Source of the DNA: BACL11 sp945865535
GTDB lineage: Bacteria > Bacteroidota > Bacteroidia > Flavobacteriales > BACL11
Direction: 5' to 3'
DNA length: 64,000 bases
Assembly: GCA_947502765.1 (NCBI GenBank)
Contig: CANNBA010000002.1
Span: 53,104-117,103, forward strand
The position numbers and the translations under genes are program-made. Shown in pieces: positions 43,972-53,480 of this stretch; position 1 is the stretch's first letter, and each line of letters opens with the position of its first letter. The notes beneath the pieces are model-generated. The model worked only from the letters and a program-made list of their open reading frames with translations, was not told where the DNA came from and searched no databases.

Positions 43972-44280
43972 ATGTGGGAAAACAAAATCAATAGTACAGA
44001 AACACCTGGCATCAAATTGCTAGAGGAAAGACTTGCAAAAGTTGAGCGGATCCTGAGCCAACTTGCTGAAGAAGTAAAAGAACCTAAGAAGGAAATGAAA
44101 TACCTGGATGTTGCCAGTGCAGCAAAAATCCTGGGACTTTCTAGAGCACAAATGTACATCCTTATGAGAGACGGCAAACTGCCATATACTCATGTGGGAC
44201 GACAACGGCGACTGATTTTATCAGACCTCGTAAGCTATGTCAAAAAAGGCTATCAGCCTGCTAGAAAATCCATCATTTAA
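43972..44280 (+). CDS. Excisionase-like helix-turn-helix protein
   Basis: A 102-aa protein. The N-terminal about 35 residues form a heptad-like coiled coil (LLEERLAKVERILSQLAEEV). The C-terminal domain (YLDVASAAKILGLSRAQMYILMRDGKLPYTHVGRQRRL) is a winged helix-turn-helix of the MerR/excisionase type (HTH_17). In mobile elements such proteins bend attachment-site DNA or regulate excision and replication. Two palindromic operators lie just upstream, possibly its own target. It precedes the primase-helicase gene by 18 nt. Confidence 0.85.
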   Translation: MWENKINSTETPGIKLLEERLAKVERILSQLAEEVKEPKKEMKYLDVASAAKILGLSRAQMYILMRDGKLPYTHVGRQRRLILSDLVSYVKKGYQPARKSII

Positions 44281-44298
44281 CCTTCTTAAAACTTTTAT

Positions 44299-46374
44299 AT
44301 GTCACTCAATAAAGATTCAATTCTTCAAGCAACGAACAACGGATTAAGTATTTTCAAGCATTTTCTTGGAAGTAAATTTTCAAAGGTTGGGAAATCCTTT
44401 AAAAGCCCATTCTATCAAGATTCTAAGGCATCATGCTATTTGTATTTTGATAAGAAATCGTCTATCTATAAGTTCAAGGATTTCGGGGATGCCGAATACA
44501 GTGGCGATTGCTTTTTCTTTGTCAGTAAAATTTTTGGATTAACCTGTGATGATCGGCAAGACTTTATCAAAATTCTTGAAATCATCGATAATGAATTAGG
44601 GCTTTGCCTGGAGGATAACGACCAAAAGGTAAACCGAGTTGTTAGAGAAAATAAAGGCGAAGTTCAAAGAGCTTCCTCCCTACCTTCAATTCATGATGGA
44701 TTTGAAACGGCGAAAACGAAACTACCCATTCAGACTAGGGAATTCAATGATAATGAAATTCAGTTTTGGGCGCAATACGGAATTAACAAAGAAATTTTAG
44801 ATCGCTTTAATGTTTCGGCCATTGAACGTTTTATTGGCATTGGTAAAGACGGCAAAGAATATGCAATGGGCAGCACAGCTGACCAACCCATGTTTGGGTA
44901 TAACGGAAGACGGTACACAAAACTTTATCGACCGTTTTCAAACTTGCGTTTTTTATACACAGGTGAGGTAACCGAAAGCTATGTTTTTGGATTTGACCAG
45001 CTTCCTATTCGTGGAGATGTGTTATTCATTACAGGCGGAGAGAAAGATGTGTTGAGTTTGGTATCCCATGGATTTCATGCCATTTGTTTCAACAGTGAAA
45101 CAGCGCACATTCCAAAGAATTTAATTAGAGGTCTAGGTTATAGATTCAAACATATCACTTTGTTGTACGATGTTGATGAAACAGGGAAAGCTTCAATGGC
45201 AAAGCTTACCAAAGATTTAAAAGAGTACCAGCTTAAAAGTTTATACCTGCCACTATCAGGTGAAAAAACGGAGAAAGACATTTCCGATTTCTTTCGATTG
45301 AAACATTCGGCTGATGATTTAATGATGCTGTTTCGTGAAATGCTCGATCACTTGTATGAGGATACCATAGCGGTAATGAAGAGCTGTGAAATTGATTTTG
45401 AGAATCCACCCAAAGCACCCGAACCACTAATTACCATTAACGATGTTACCATTGGAACACCAGGAAACATCGTTTGTGTAGCTGGTTCCGAAGGTAGCGG
45501 CAAGACAAATTATTTGGGTGGAATTCTTTCAGGAGCGATTAAACCAGGTGAGATAGAAATTGATACGCTGGGAACCACCATCAAAGAAAATATTGAGCAA
45601 CGAGCGGTTTTACTTTACGATACAGAGCAATCCGAATTTCAACTCTACAAAAACCTAACCTACATCATTCGAAGGTCTTCACAAGAAAAGCCACCTTCCT
45701 GGTTTAAAGCATTTTGTTTAGTTGGTATTTCACGAAGTGAACGTATCAATTTAATCCTGGAATCCATGGATCGTTTCTTCTATGAGCACGGTGGTATTCA
45801 TCTTGTGGTCATTGACGGTATTGCTGACTTACTTGGTGCTGTTAACGATGAAGAAAGCTCTGTGAAGCTGGTTGAAGAACTATTTCGAATGGCCGCCATT
45901 TACAATACCGTAATTATTTGTGTGTTGCACCTTGCACCATCGGGTATGAAACTTCGCGGACACCTTGGATCCGAAGTTCAGCGTAAGGCCGCAGGTATTT
46001 TATTGATTGAAAAAGACGATAACAACAATTGCAGTGTGGTAAAAGCATTAAAAGTGAGAGATGGTTCACCATTGGATGTGCCGATGATGCAATTTGGCTG
46101 GAGTAAAACAGAAGGCCGCCATGTTTACATGGGTGAAAAGAGCAAAGAAGATTCTGAAATAAGAAAAACCAGCGAGCTCAAAGATGTCGCCAGCGAAATT
46201 TTTAAGAATCGCGTGTATATTAGTAATCAAAACTTAATCAAGGCCATTATGGAAAGCATGGATGTAAAAGATAGAACAGCTAGATCGTATATAAAATTCA
46301 TGCGGGACAATGAAATCATTGAGAAAAACCCCTCAAATGCACTGGAATATTGCCTAGTTACCATGCCTTTCTAA
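44299..46374 (+). CDS. Primase-helicase fusion: Toprim plus RecA-like ATPase
   Basis: A 691-aa replication protein. The first about 80 residues resemble a CHC2 primase zinc domain (KSPFYQDSKASCYLYFD ... SGDCFFFV), but the zinc-binding Cys and His are missing. A Toprim-like region follows, with ITGGEKDVLSL near 245 and LLYDVDETGK near 290. From about 370 there is a RecA-like ATPase with Walker A AGSEGSGKTN (near 400) and VVIDGIADLL as Walker B. A C-terminal part resembles a winged helix (DRTARSYIKFMRDNEII). Such proteins prime and unwind plasmid, phage or element DNA. A terminator follows the stop. Confidence 0.82.
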   Translation: MSLNKDSILQATNNGLSIFKHFLGSKFSKVGKSFKSPFYQDSKASCYLYFDKKSSIYKFKDFGDAEYSGDCFFFVSKIFGLTCDDRQDFIKILEIIDNELGLCLEDNDQKVNRVVRENKGEVQRASSLPSIHDGFETAKTKLPIQTREFNDNEIQFWAQYGINKEILDRFNVSAIERFIGIGKDGKEYAMGSTADQPMFGYNGRRYTKLYRPFSNLRFLYTGEVTESYVFGFDQLPIRGDVLFITGGEKDVLSLVSHGFHAICFNSETAHIPKNLIRGLGYRFKHITLLYDVDETGKASMAKLTKDLKEYQLKSLYLPLSGEKTEKDISDFFRLKHSADDLMMLFREMLDHLYEDTIAVMKSCEIDFENPPKAPEPLITINDVTIGTPGNIVCVAGSEGSGKTNYLGGILSGAIKPGEIEIDTLGTTIKENIEQRAVLLYDTEQSEFQLYKNLTYIIRRSSQEKPPSWFKAFCLVGISRSERINLILESMDRFFYEHGGIHLVVIDGIADLLGAVNDEESSVKLVEELFRMAAIYNTVIICVLHLAPSGMKLRGHLGSEVQRKAAGILLIEKDDNNNCSVVKALKVRDGSPLDVPMMQFGWSKTEGRHVYMGEKSKEDSEIRKTSELKDVASEIFKNRVYISNQNLIKAIMESMDVKDRTARSYIKFMRDNEIIEKNPSNALEYCLVTMPF

Positions 46375-46429
46375 CAAAATTCGGAGTTTTTACTACGAAA
46401 TTACCAGATTTAGCCCCCCTTTTCTGGTA

Positions 46430-46464
46430 AAAGTCCTGCGGATTTCCGTGGGACTTTCTTTTTT
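46430..46464 (+). terminator. Intrinsic terminator after the primase-helicase gene
   Basis: AAAGTCC-tg-CGG, loop ATTT, CCG-tg-GGACTTT gives a 10-pair stem with one symmetric internal loop, followed by CTTTTTT. It closes the rteC-to-primase unit and precedes the cargo block. Confidence 0.7.
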
Positions 46465-46551
46465 ACCACGTGGTTCCGCAGTATTACTCATTTTGACCTT
46501 AAATGACAGAATATTTTGATACCATCTTTGTAAGTAACAATATTTATTACC

Positions 46552-46559
46552 TATTTTTG
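46552..46559 (+). promoter_or_regulatory. Bacteroidota -7 promoter element of the xre-hsdMSR unit
   Basis: TATTTTTG lies 31 nt before the ATG of the Xre-type regulator. No second TAnnTTTG is seen between that gene and hsdM, so it may drive the whole restriction-modification unit. Confidence 0.5.
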
Positions 46560-46590
46560 ACCAAATAAGTACAAGTAAATATTAAACAAG

Positions 46591-46884
46591 ATGCTTGGTG
46601 TAAAACTGAAAGAATTAAGAGAATCGAATGGAATGGTTCAACGCCAAATTGCTGCTCTGTTAGAGGTAGATACTGCTTTTATTAGTAAGGTAGAAAAAGA
46701 GGAAAAGCAAATTAGCAAGAATCATATTAGTCGACTTGCTAAATTATTTAAAGTCTCTGAAGGTGAATTAAATTCATTTTGGGTTGCCGATAAAATTTTA
46801 GCGCTTATTGAAGATGAAAAGAAAGAAAGTATTGAACGCATTTTGGAAATAGTTTCCGTATCAAAAAAAATCAAAGTAAAATAA
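46591..46884 (+). CDS. Xre-family transcriptional regulator (controller-like)
   Basis: A 97-aa protein with an N-terminal Cro/C1 helix-turn-helix (LGVKLKELRESNGMVQRQIAALLEVDTAFISKVE condensed over residues 2-36) and a C-terminal helical dimerisation tail. It lies 56 nt ahead of hsdM on the same strand. Small Xre proteins in this position (C proteins) delay or balance expression of restriction genes. That role is inferred from position only. The start is the only ATG before the HTH. Confidence 0.85.
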   Translation: MLGVKLKELRESNGMVQRQIAALLEVDTAFISKVEKEEKQISKNHISRLAKLFKVSEGELNSFWVADKILALIEDEKKESIERILEIVSVSKKIKVK

Positions 46885-46940
46885 TTACAATCATGTCAAA
46901 AGAGCAAAATCGAATGGCGCACAATAAATTAAAATAAAGG

Positions 46941-48491
46941 ATGACAAACATAGCACAACAACAACAAGAATTACGAGCTAAAATATGGAGAATTGCCAAT
47001 GATGTACGTGGCTCAGTTGACGGCTGGGACTTTAAACAGTTTGTCTTAGGTACGCTGTTCTATCGCTTCATTAGTGAAAACTTTACCAATTACATAGAAG
47101 GTGGTGATGATAGTGTTAACTATTCAAAATATCCTGATGATAAAATCACATCTGAAATAAAAGATGATGCGATTAAAACAAAAGGCTATTTCATTTATCC
47201 AAGTCAACTATTCGTGAATGTTTCTAGAGGAGCAAATACTAATCCAAACCTCAACACAGATTTAAAAGCGATTTATGATGCTATTGAAAGTTCTGCAAAT
47301 GGCTACCCATCAGAACCCGATATAAAAGGTTTGTTTGCCGACTTTGATACTACAAGCACAAGACTTGGAAATACGGTTGAAAGCAAAAATAACACCTTGG
47401 CCAAGGTATTAAAAGGAATTGAAGAGTTAGATTTCGGCAATTTTGAAAACAATGAAATAGACCTTTTTGGCGATGCTTATGAGTTTTTGATTTCCAATTA
47501 TGCGGCCAATGCAGGTAAATCGGGAGGAGAGTTTTTTACTCCACAACACGTATCCAAGCTCATTGCCCAATTGGCTATGCACAAGCAAGAAAAGGTTAAC
47601 AAGATTTATGACCCTGCTGCTGGATCAGGCTCTTTGTTATTACAAGCCAAAAAACATTTTGATAATCATATTATTGAAGATGGCTTTTACGGGCAGGAAG
47701 TTAACCACACTACTTATAACCTTGCTCGTATGAACATGTTTTTGCACAATATTAATTACGACAAGTTTAATATTGCCCTTGGTAATACCCTTGAAAACCC
47801 TCATTATGGAGATGAAAAACCTTTTGATGCCATTGTTTCTAATCCACCATATTCTATAAAATGGAAAGGTGACGAAGACCCAACGCTTATTAACGATGAT
47901 CGTTTTGCTCCAGCGGGTGTTTTGGCTCCCAAATCAAAAGCAGATTTTGCCTTTGTATTACATTGCTTAAGCTATCTATCTAGCAAAGGCAGGGCAGCAT
48001 TGGTTTGTTTCCCTGGTATCTTTTACCGTGGAGGTGCAGAACAGAAAATCAGAAAGTATTTAGTTGACAATAACTTTGTAGAAACCATTATCTCTTTAGC
48101 ACCAAACTTATTTTATGGTACTCCGATAGCTGTAACAATTCTTGTTTTATCAAAGCATAAAACAGAAAATAAAACACAGTTTATTGATGCAAGTGGTGAA
48201 ACTTTCTTTAAAAAAGTAACTAACAACAATATGCTAGAGGACAAGCACATTGAAAAGATTATGGAAATATTCGACAGTAAAGAGAATGTTGAGTATGTGG
48301 CTAAGACTATTGACAACTCCAAAATTGCAGAAAACGATTATAACCTTTCCGTAAGCTCATATGTGGAAACTAAAGACCATAGAGAAGAATTTGACATAGT
48401 GGAATTAAACACTGAGGTTTCAAATACGGTAAAAAAGATTGATAGGCTTCGTGCAGATATTGATTCAATAATAAATGAGATTGAGGCATGA
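46941..48491 (+). CDS. hsdM: Type I restriction-modification methylase subunit HsdM
   Basis: A 516-aa N6-adenine DNA methyltransferase. The N-terminal HsdM_N helical domain (about 1-160) begins with LRAKIWRIANDVRGSVDGWDFK. The SAM site is DPAAGSG (224-230) and the catalytic motif NPPY (301-304). It methylates host copies of the bipartite target defined by HsdS, protecting them from HsdR. Its stop overlaps the hsdS ATG by 4 nt (ATGA). Sequence is more AT-rich than the element genes around the cargo, suggesting acquisition as a block. Confidence 0.96.
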   Translation: MTNIAQQQQELRAKIWRIANDVRGSVDGWDFKQFVLGTLFYRFISENFTNYIEGGDDSVNYSKYPDDKITSEIKDDAIKTKGYFIYPSQLFVNVSRGANTNPNLNTDLKAIYDAIESSANGYPSEPDIKGLFADFDTTSTRLGNTVESKNNTLAKVLKGIEELDFGNFENNEIDLFGDAYEFLISNYAANAGKSGGEFFTPQHVSKLIAQLAMHKQEKVNKIYDPAAGSGSLLLQAKKHFDNHIIEDGFYGQEVNHTTYNLARMNMFLHNINYDKFNIALGNTLENPHYGDEKPFDAIVSNPPYSIKWKGDEDPTLINDDRFAPAGVLAPKSKADFAFVLHCLSYLSSKGRAALVCFPGIFYRGGAEQKIRKYLVDNNFVETIISLAPNLFYGTPIAVTILVLSKHKTENKTQFIDASGETFFKKVTNNNMLEDKHIEKIMEIFDSKENVEYVAKTIDNSKIAENDYNLSVSSYVETKDHREEFDIVELNTEVSNTVKKIDRLRADIDSIINEIEA

Positions 48492-49678
48492 GTTATTTAG
48501 AAAAAATATTAAATGGCATTAAAGTTGAGTGGGGAATTTTAGGGGAATTTGCTGACTATGAACAGCCAACAAATTATTTAGTAAGTTCAAAAAACTACAA
48601 TGATAAATTTCCAACTCCAGTTTTAACTGCTGGCAAGACCTTTATTCTTGGATATACTGATGAAACCGAAGGCATTTACAAAGCATCAGAAGATCCAGTA
48701 ATAATTTTTGATGATTTTACTACTGCCAATAAATGGGTTGATTTTGACTTTAAAGCTAAATCATCTGCAATGAAGATGATTTCATCAAAAGATGAAAATA
48801 CGGTTTTATTAAAATATATTTATCATTGGTTAAATACTTTACCGAGTGGATTAGTTGATGGCGACCACAAACGACAATGGATTAGTAATTATGCTAATAA
48901 AAAAATCCCAATACCACCTATAGAGGTTCAAAAAAAGATTGTTAGTGTTCTTGACAATTTTATGGAGCTTACAGCGGAGCTTACAGCGGAGCTTACAGCG
49001 GAGCTTACAGCTCGCAAAATGCAGTATAACTTCTATCGTGAAAAGTTGTATAGCATTAGTGAGTCTGAAATTGCTAGGAAGGCATTAGGTGAAGTTGGAG
49101 AGTTTCAAAGAGGCAAACGATTTGTAAAGGACGATATGATTGCAGAGGGTGTCCCATGCATACATTATGGTGAGATGTATACCTTTTACGGAACATGGGC
49201 AAGCAAATGCAAGTCATTTCTTAGCGAGGTGTTAGTAGAAAGTAAAAACCTAAGGATTGCAGTAAATGGTGATGTTGTTATTGTAGCTGCTGGAGAAACC
49301 ATTGAAGATATTGGAACGGGAACGGCTTGGTTAGGCGATGAAGGTGTAGTGATACACGATGCTTGTTTTTCTTTCCGAAGCCAACTAAACCCGAAATACG
49401 TTGCATATTTTACACGTACAAAACAATTTCACGACCAAATTAAAAAATATATTTCTTCGGGAAAAATTTCTGCTATTAATGCAAAAGGTCTAGAAAAAGC
49501 TTTAATCCCAGTTCCTTCACCAGAAGTACAAGAACGCATTGTTTCTATCCTCGATAAATTCGATATACTCACAAGCTCAATAAGCGAAGGTCTCCCCAAG
49601 GAAATTGAGCTACGAAAAAAGCAGTACGAATATTACCGTGATTTATTATTAACATTTCCAAAGAAAGAAACCGTATGA
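48488..49678 (+). CDS. hsdS: Type I restriction-modification specificity subunit HsdS
   Basis: A 396-aa DNA-recognition subunit with two target-recognition domains, about residues 1-145 and 190-360. Each is followed by a conserved helix (VQKKIVSVLDNFMEL and VQERIVSILDKFDIL) ending in a KxxYxxYR-type segment. Between the first helix and the second domain stands a fourfold ELTA repeat, coded by a 12-bp tandem repeat. In EcoR124I-type systems the number of TAEL repeats sets the length of the unspecific spacer in the target. It overlaps hsdM and hsdR by 4 nt each. Confidence 0.94.
   Translation: MSYLEKILNGIKVEWGILGEFADYEQPTNYLVSSKNYNDKFPTPVLTAGKTFILGYTDETEGIYKASEDPVIIFDDFTTANKWVDFDFKAKSSAMKMISSKDENTVLLKYIYHWLNTLPSGLVDGDHKRQWISNYANKKIPIPPIEVQKKIVSVLDNFMELTAELTAELTAELTARKMQYNFYREKLYSISESEIARKALGEVGEFQRGKRFVKDDMIAEGVPCIHYGEMYTFYGTWASKCKSFLSEVLVESKNLRIAVNGDVVIVAAGETIEDIGTGTAWLGDEGVVIHDACFSFRSQLNPKYVAYFTRTKQFHDQIKKYISSGKISAINAKGLEKALIPVPSPEVQERIVSILDKFDILTSSISEGLPKEIELRKKQYEYYRDLLLTFPKKETV
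48965..49012 (+). repeat. Fourfold 12-bp tandem repeat in hsdS (TAEL repeat)
   Basis: Three exact copies of GAGCTTACAGCG and a fourth ending in T instead of G code for ELTA four times. Being a multiple of three, gain or loss of units keeps the frame and changes the helix linking the two recognition domains. Confidence 0.95.
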
Positions 49679-52600
49679 GCACCTATAAAACCATAGCGGA
49701 ATCAAATAACTTTATAATACTTGATAAATTCACCAAGTATTATGAGGTAAACGAAGCACCTGCCGTCTATCAAACGGAAGCCGATCTTGAAAAGGAGTTT
49801 ATTCAAGATTTAATCAATCAAGGTTATGAAAACCCAACAAACCTGAACTCAATAGAATCAATGCTTACGAATGTAAGAGTTCAACTTCAATCCCTTAACA
49901 ATATGGCATTTTCGGATGGAGAATGGTCTCGTTTTGTGGAGGAGTTTTTAGATAAGTCAAGTGATAACCTAATTGAAAAAACAAGAAAAATACACGACAA
50001 CTATATCTACGATTTTGTTTTTGATGATGGACATATCCAAAATATTTACTTGGTAGATAAAAAGAATATTGCACGTAATAAAGTACAGGTAATAAAACAA
50101 TTTGAACAAAAAGGAACACATGCAAATCGTTATGATGTAACCATATTGGTCAATGGCTTACCATTGGTACAAGTAGAACTAAAAAAGCGTGGAGTTGCTA
50201 TCCGTGAAGCTTTTAATCAGGTGCATCGCTACTCAAAAGAAAGTTTTAATAGTTCGAATTCGCTATTTAAATACATTCAGATTTTTGTTATTTCAAATGG
50301 CACTGACACCCGTTATTTTGCCAATACCATTGAGCGAAGCAAAAACAGTTTTGACTTTACAATGAATTGGGCAAAAGCTGACAATACATTGATTAAAGAC
50401 CTTAAAGACTTTACAACAACATTTTTTCAAAAACATACGATTCTAAATGTGCTTTTAACTTATTCGGTTTTTGATACGAGTGAAACGCTGCTTGTGATGA
50501 GGCCCTATCAAATTGCAGCAACAGAACGGATGCTTTGGAAAATTGCGAGTTCATATCAAGGCAAGAAATGGTCAGATACAGAAAGTGGAGGATATATTTG
50601 GCACACTACTGGTTCTGGAAAAACATTGACCAGTTTCAAAGCGGCTCGTTTAGCCACACAACTTGATTTTATTGATAAAGTATTCTTCGTGGTTGACCGA
50701 AAAGATTTGGACTTTCAAACCATGAAGGAGTATCAGCGTTTTTCTCCTGATAGTGTAAATGGATCAGACAGCACAGCAGGTTTAAAGAGAAACATTGAAA
50801 AGGATGACAATAAAATTATAGTCACTACTATACAAAAACTAAATAACCTCATGAAAACTGAGAGTGATTTAGCCATTTATCAAAAGCAAGTCGTTTTTAT
50901 ATTTGATGAAGCACACCGTTCCCAATTTGGCGAAGCACAAAAGAATCTGATTAAGAAGTTTAAAAAATTCTATCAATTTGGTTTTACAGGAACACCAATC
51001 TTCGTTCAAAATGCCTTAGGTGCTGAAACAACTGCAAGTGTTTTCGGTCGTGAATTGCACTCTTATGTAATTACGGATGCGATTAGAGATGAAAAGGTTC
51101 TAAAATTCAAAGTGGATTATAATGATGTTCGTCCTAAATTTAAGAGCATTGAAACGGAACTAGATGATAAAAAATTAAGTGCGGCGGAAAACAAAAGGGC
51201 TTTACTTCATCCAGAACGCATCAAAGAAATATCGCAATACATTCTACAGAACTTCAGGATAAAAACTCATAGAAATCAAGCTAGTAACAAAGGGTTTAAC
51301 GCCATGTTTGCCGTAAGTAGTGTTGAAGCAGCCAAGTGTTATTATGAAGAATTATACAACTTGCAAAAAGAGAGTGAAAAGCCATTAAAAATAGCTACAA
51401 TCTTTTCTTTTGCAGCAAACGAAGAGCAGAGTGCAATCGGTGAAATAGTCGATGAGAGCTTTGAGCCATCTGCAATGGATGTTAGTGCGAAAGAGTTTTT
51501 AACGAAAGCTATCAATGACTATAACGCAATGTTCAAAACCAGTTATGGCGTTGACAGTATTGAGTTTCAAAATTATTATCGTGACCTTGCCAAACGTGTA
51601 AAGAATAAAGAGATTGACCTAATCATTGTAGTCGGAATGTTTTTAACAGGTTTTGATGCTCCAACACTCAACACATTATTTGTTGACAAAAATTTGAAGT
51701 ATCACGGTTTAATTCAAGCCTTTTCAAGAACTAATAGGATATATGATGCAACAAAGACATTTGGAAATATTGTTACATTCCGTGATTTAGAAAAAGCAAC
51801 TATTGATGCAATTACGCTGTTCGGAGATAGCAACACTAAGAATGTGGTTCTTGAAAAGAGTTACAAAGAATATTTAGAAGGATTTACGGACATTGCAACA
51901 GGTGAAGCACGCAGAGGTTACGTTGAAGTAGTAAAAGAGCTAAATCAGAAATTTCCTAATCCTGATGAAATTGTAAAAGAGAAAGACAAAAAAGAATTTG
52001 CAAAGCTATTCGGCGAGTATTTGAGAGTAGAAAATATACTCCAGAATTACGATGAATTTAACCACTTAAAAGCAATTCAATCAATTGATGTAAATAATCC
52101 TGAGGCAATAGAAGAATTTAAGAAAACTCATTTTGTGACAGATGAGGATATTGCCGAAATGCAAAAAATTGAATTACTAAAAGATCGGAAAGTTCAAGAT
52201 TACCGTTCAACATATAATGATATACGTGATTGGTTAAGACGCGAAAAAAAAGGTAAAGAATCTGAAGAATCAACCATTGATTGGGACGATGTTGTGTTTG
52301 AGGTTGACTTACTAAAATCACAAGAAATAAACCTTGACTACATTCTTGAATTGATTTTTGAGAATAACAAAAAAACTAAAGATAAAGACACATTAATCAC
52401 TGAAATACGCAGGGTTATTCGTGCAAGTGTTGGCAATAGAGCAAAAGAGAGTTTAGTTGTTGATTTTATCAATGAGACTGACCTTGACACTCTTCAAGAC
52501 AAAGCAAATGTTATTGATTCTTTTTTTGCATATGCTCAAAGAAAACAAAAAGCAGAAGCATCAGAATTAATCGCCGAAGAAAATTTAAATGAAGAAGAAG

Positions 52601-52782
52601 CAAAGCGATACATAACTGCTTCTTTAAAGCGCGAATATGCTAGTGAAAATGGTACAGAATTGAATGCTCTTTTACCGAAAATGAGTCCTTTAAATCCTGA
52701 GTATTTGACAAAAAAGCAAAGTGTTTTCCAAAAGTTGAGTTTCTTCATTGAAAAATTTAAAGGAGTAGGTGGAAATCTTTAA
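49675..52782 (+). CDS. hsdR: Type I restriction enzyme motor/nuclease subunit HsdR
   Basis: A 1035-aa translocase-nuclease. The N-terminal PD-(D/E)xK nuclease has D154, then E168 and K170 in VQVELKKRG. The helicase has Walker A TTGSGKT (311-317), DEAH in FIFDEAHRSQF, GFTGTPIF, and motif VI-like SRTNRIYDATK. The C-terminal helical region docks on HsdM. It pulls DNA through the bound complex and cuts away from the site. It appears intact and full-length. The start overlaps hsdS by 4 nt. A GIY-YIG gene follows after 58 nt. Confidence 0.95.
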   Translation: MSTYKTIAESNNFIILDKFTKYYEVNEAPAVYQTEADLEKEFIQDLINQGYENPTNLNSIESMLTNVRVQLQSLNNMAFSDGEWSRFVEEFLDKSSDNLIEKTRKIHDNYIYDFVFDDGHIQNIYLVDKKNIARNKVQVIKQFEQKGTHANRYDVTILVNGLPLVQVELKKRGVAIREAFNQVHRYSKESFNSSNSLFKYIQIFVISNGTDTRYFANTIERSKNSFDFTMNWAKADNTLIKDLKDFTTTFFQKHTILNVLLTYSVFDTSETLLVMRPYQIAATERMLWKIASSYQGKKWSDTESGGYIWHTTGSGKTLTSFKAARLATQLDFIDKVFFVVDRKDLDFQTMKEYQRFSPDSVNGSDSTAGLKRNIEKDDNKIIVTTIQKLNNLMKTESDLAIYQKQVVFIFDEAHRSQFGEAQKNLIKKFKKFYQFGFTGTPIFVQNALGAETTASVFGRELHSYVITDAIRDEKVLKFKVDYNDVRPKFKSIETELDDKKLSAAENKRALLHPERIKEISQYILQNFRIKTHRNQASNKGFNAMFAVSSVEAAKCYYEELYNLQKESEKPLKIATIFSFAANEEQSAIGEIVDESFEPSAMDVSAKEFLTKAINDYNAMFKTSYGVDSIEFQNYYRDLAKRVKNKEIDLIIVVGMFLTGFDAPTLNTLFVDKNLKYHGLIQAFSRTNRIYDATKTFGNIVTFRDLEKATIDAITLFGDSNTKNVVLEKSYKEYLEGFTDIATGEARRGYVEVVKELNQKFPNPDEIVKEKDKKEFAKLFGEYLRVENILQNYDEFNHLKAIQSIDVNNPEAIEEFKKTHFVTDEDIAEMQKIELLKDRKVQDYRSTYNDIRDWLRREKKGKESEESTIDWDDVVFEVDLLKSQEINLDYILELIFENNKKTKDKDTLITEIRRVIRASVGNRAKESLVVDFINETDLDTLQDKANVIDSFFAYAQRKQKAEASELIAEENLNEEEAKRYITASLKREYASENGTELNALLPKMSPLNPEYLTKKQSVFQKLSFFIEKFKGVGGNL

Positions 52783-52840
52783 ATATTAAGGAAGTTGAAT
52801 TTAACAGAAATTATTAAAAACAACATGGAAGTTATATAAA

Positions 52841-53449
52841 ATGGAAGGAATAATATATCTATTGTCAAATCCAGCTATGCCTGGAATTTTAAAAATAGGA
52901 AAGACAACAAAAGAAGATGTAAAGCTTAGAATGAAAGAGCTTTATTCTTCAGGTGTGCCTTTGCCTTTCGAGTGCTTATATGCAGCAAAAGTGAGAGATA
53001 TTGATAGCGTGGAAAAAGCTTTACATACGGCATTTAGCCCTGACAGAGTTAATCCCAAAAGAGAGTTTTTTGAAATAGAAGCAACACAGGCAATTGCCAT
53101 TTTAAAACTCTTAGAATTAGAGAATGTAAGTCCTCTTGTGGAACAAGAAGCAAATGTTATAGACACAATTGAGGTTGATGCAGCTAGAGTTTATGCACAA
53201 AAGAGACCCAGGATGAACTTCGAAGAAATGGGAATTCCTGTTGGATCGGAATTGTCGTTCAACAATAGTGGCGAAATTGCAGTTGTAATTTCTGACAGAA
53301 CTGTACAATTCAGAGATGAAGAAACAAGCCTAACTAATGCAACACGTCAAGCTTTAGGAGATGGTTACGCCTACAATGTTGCACCTGGCCCTTATTGGAG
53401 TTTCAATGGCAGAAGGTTACGGGACATTTATAATGATACGTATCAATAA
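52841..53449 (+). CDS. GIY-YIG (T5orf172/MUG113-like) domain protein
   Basis: A 202-aa protein with a GIY-YIG-like N-terminal domain: GIIYLLSNPAMPGILKIGKT gives the paired strands, followed by LRMKELYSSGVPLPF and an R/E pattern (KREFFEIEATQA) of the T5orf172 type. The C-terminal half (residues 110-200) is a small beta-rich domain of the kind that often follows T5orf172 (SELSFNNSGEIAVVISD, ATRQALG, PGPYWSFNGRRL). Such proteins occur next to restriction genes and in phages. A role as an added nuclease in the defence block is plausible, not shown. Confidence 0.8.
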   Translation: MEGIIYLLSNPAMPGILKIGKTTKEDVKLRMKELYSSGVPLPFECLYAAKVRDIDSVEKALHTAFSPDRVNPKREFFEIEATQAIAILKLLELENVSPLVEQEANVIDTIEVDAARVYAQKRPRMNFEEMGIPVGSELSFNNSGEIAVVISDRTVQFRDEETSLTNATRQALGDGYAYNVAPGPYWSFNGRRLRDIYNDTYQ

Positions 53450-53480
53450 TAAAATTCATGGCTAAATTTTAATAAACAAA

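Noticed and set aside
46470..46500. CCACGTGG palindrome as an operator
   Set aside because: Single 8-bp palindrome downstream of a terminator and about 80 bp from the promoter; not distinguishable from chance.
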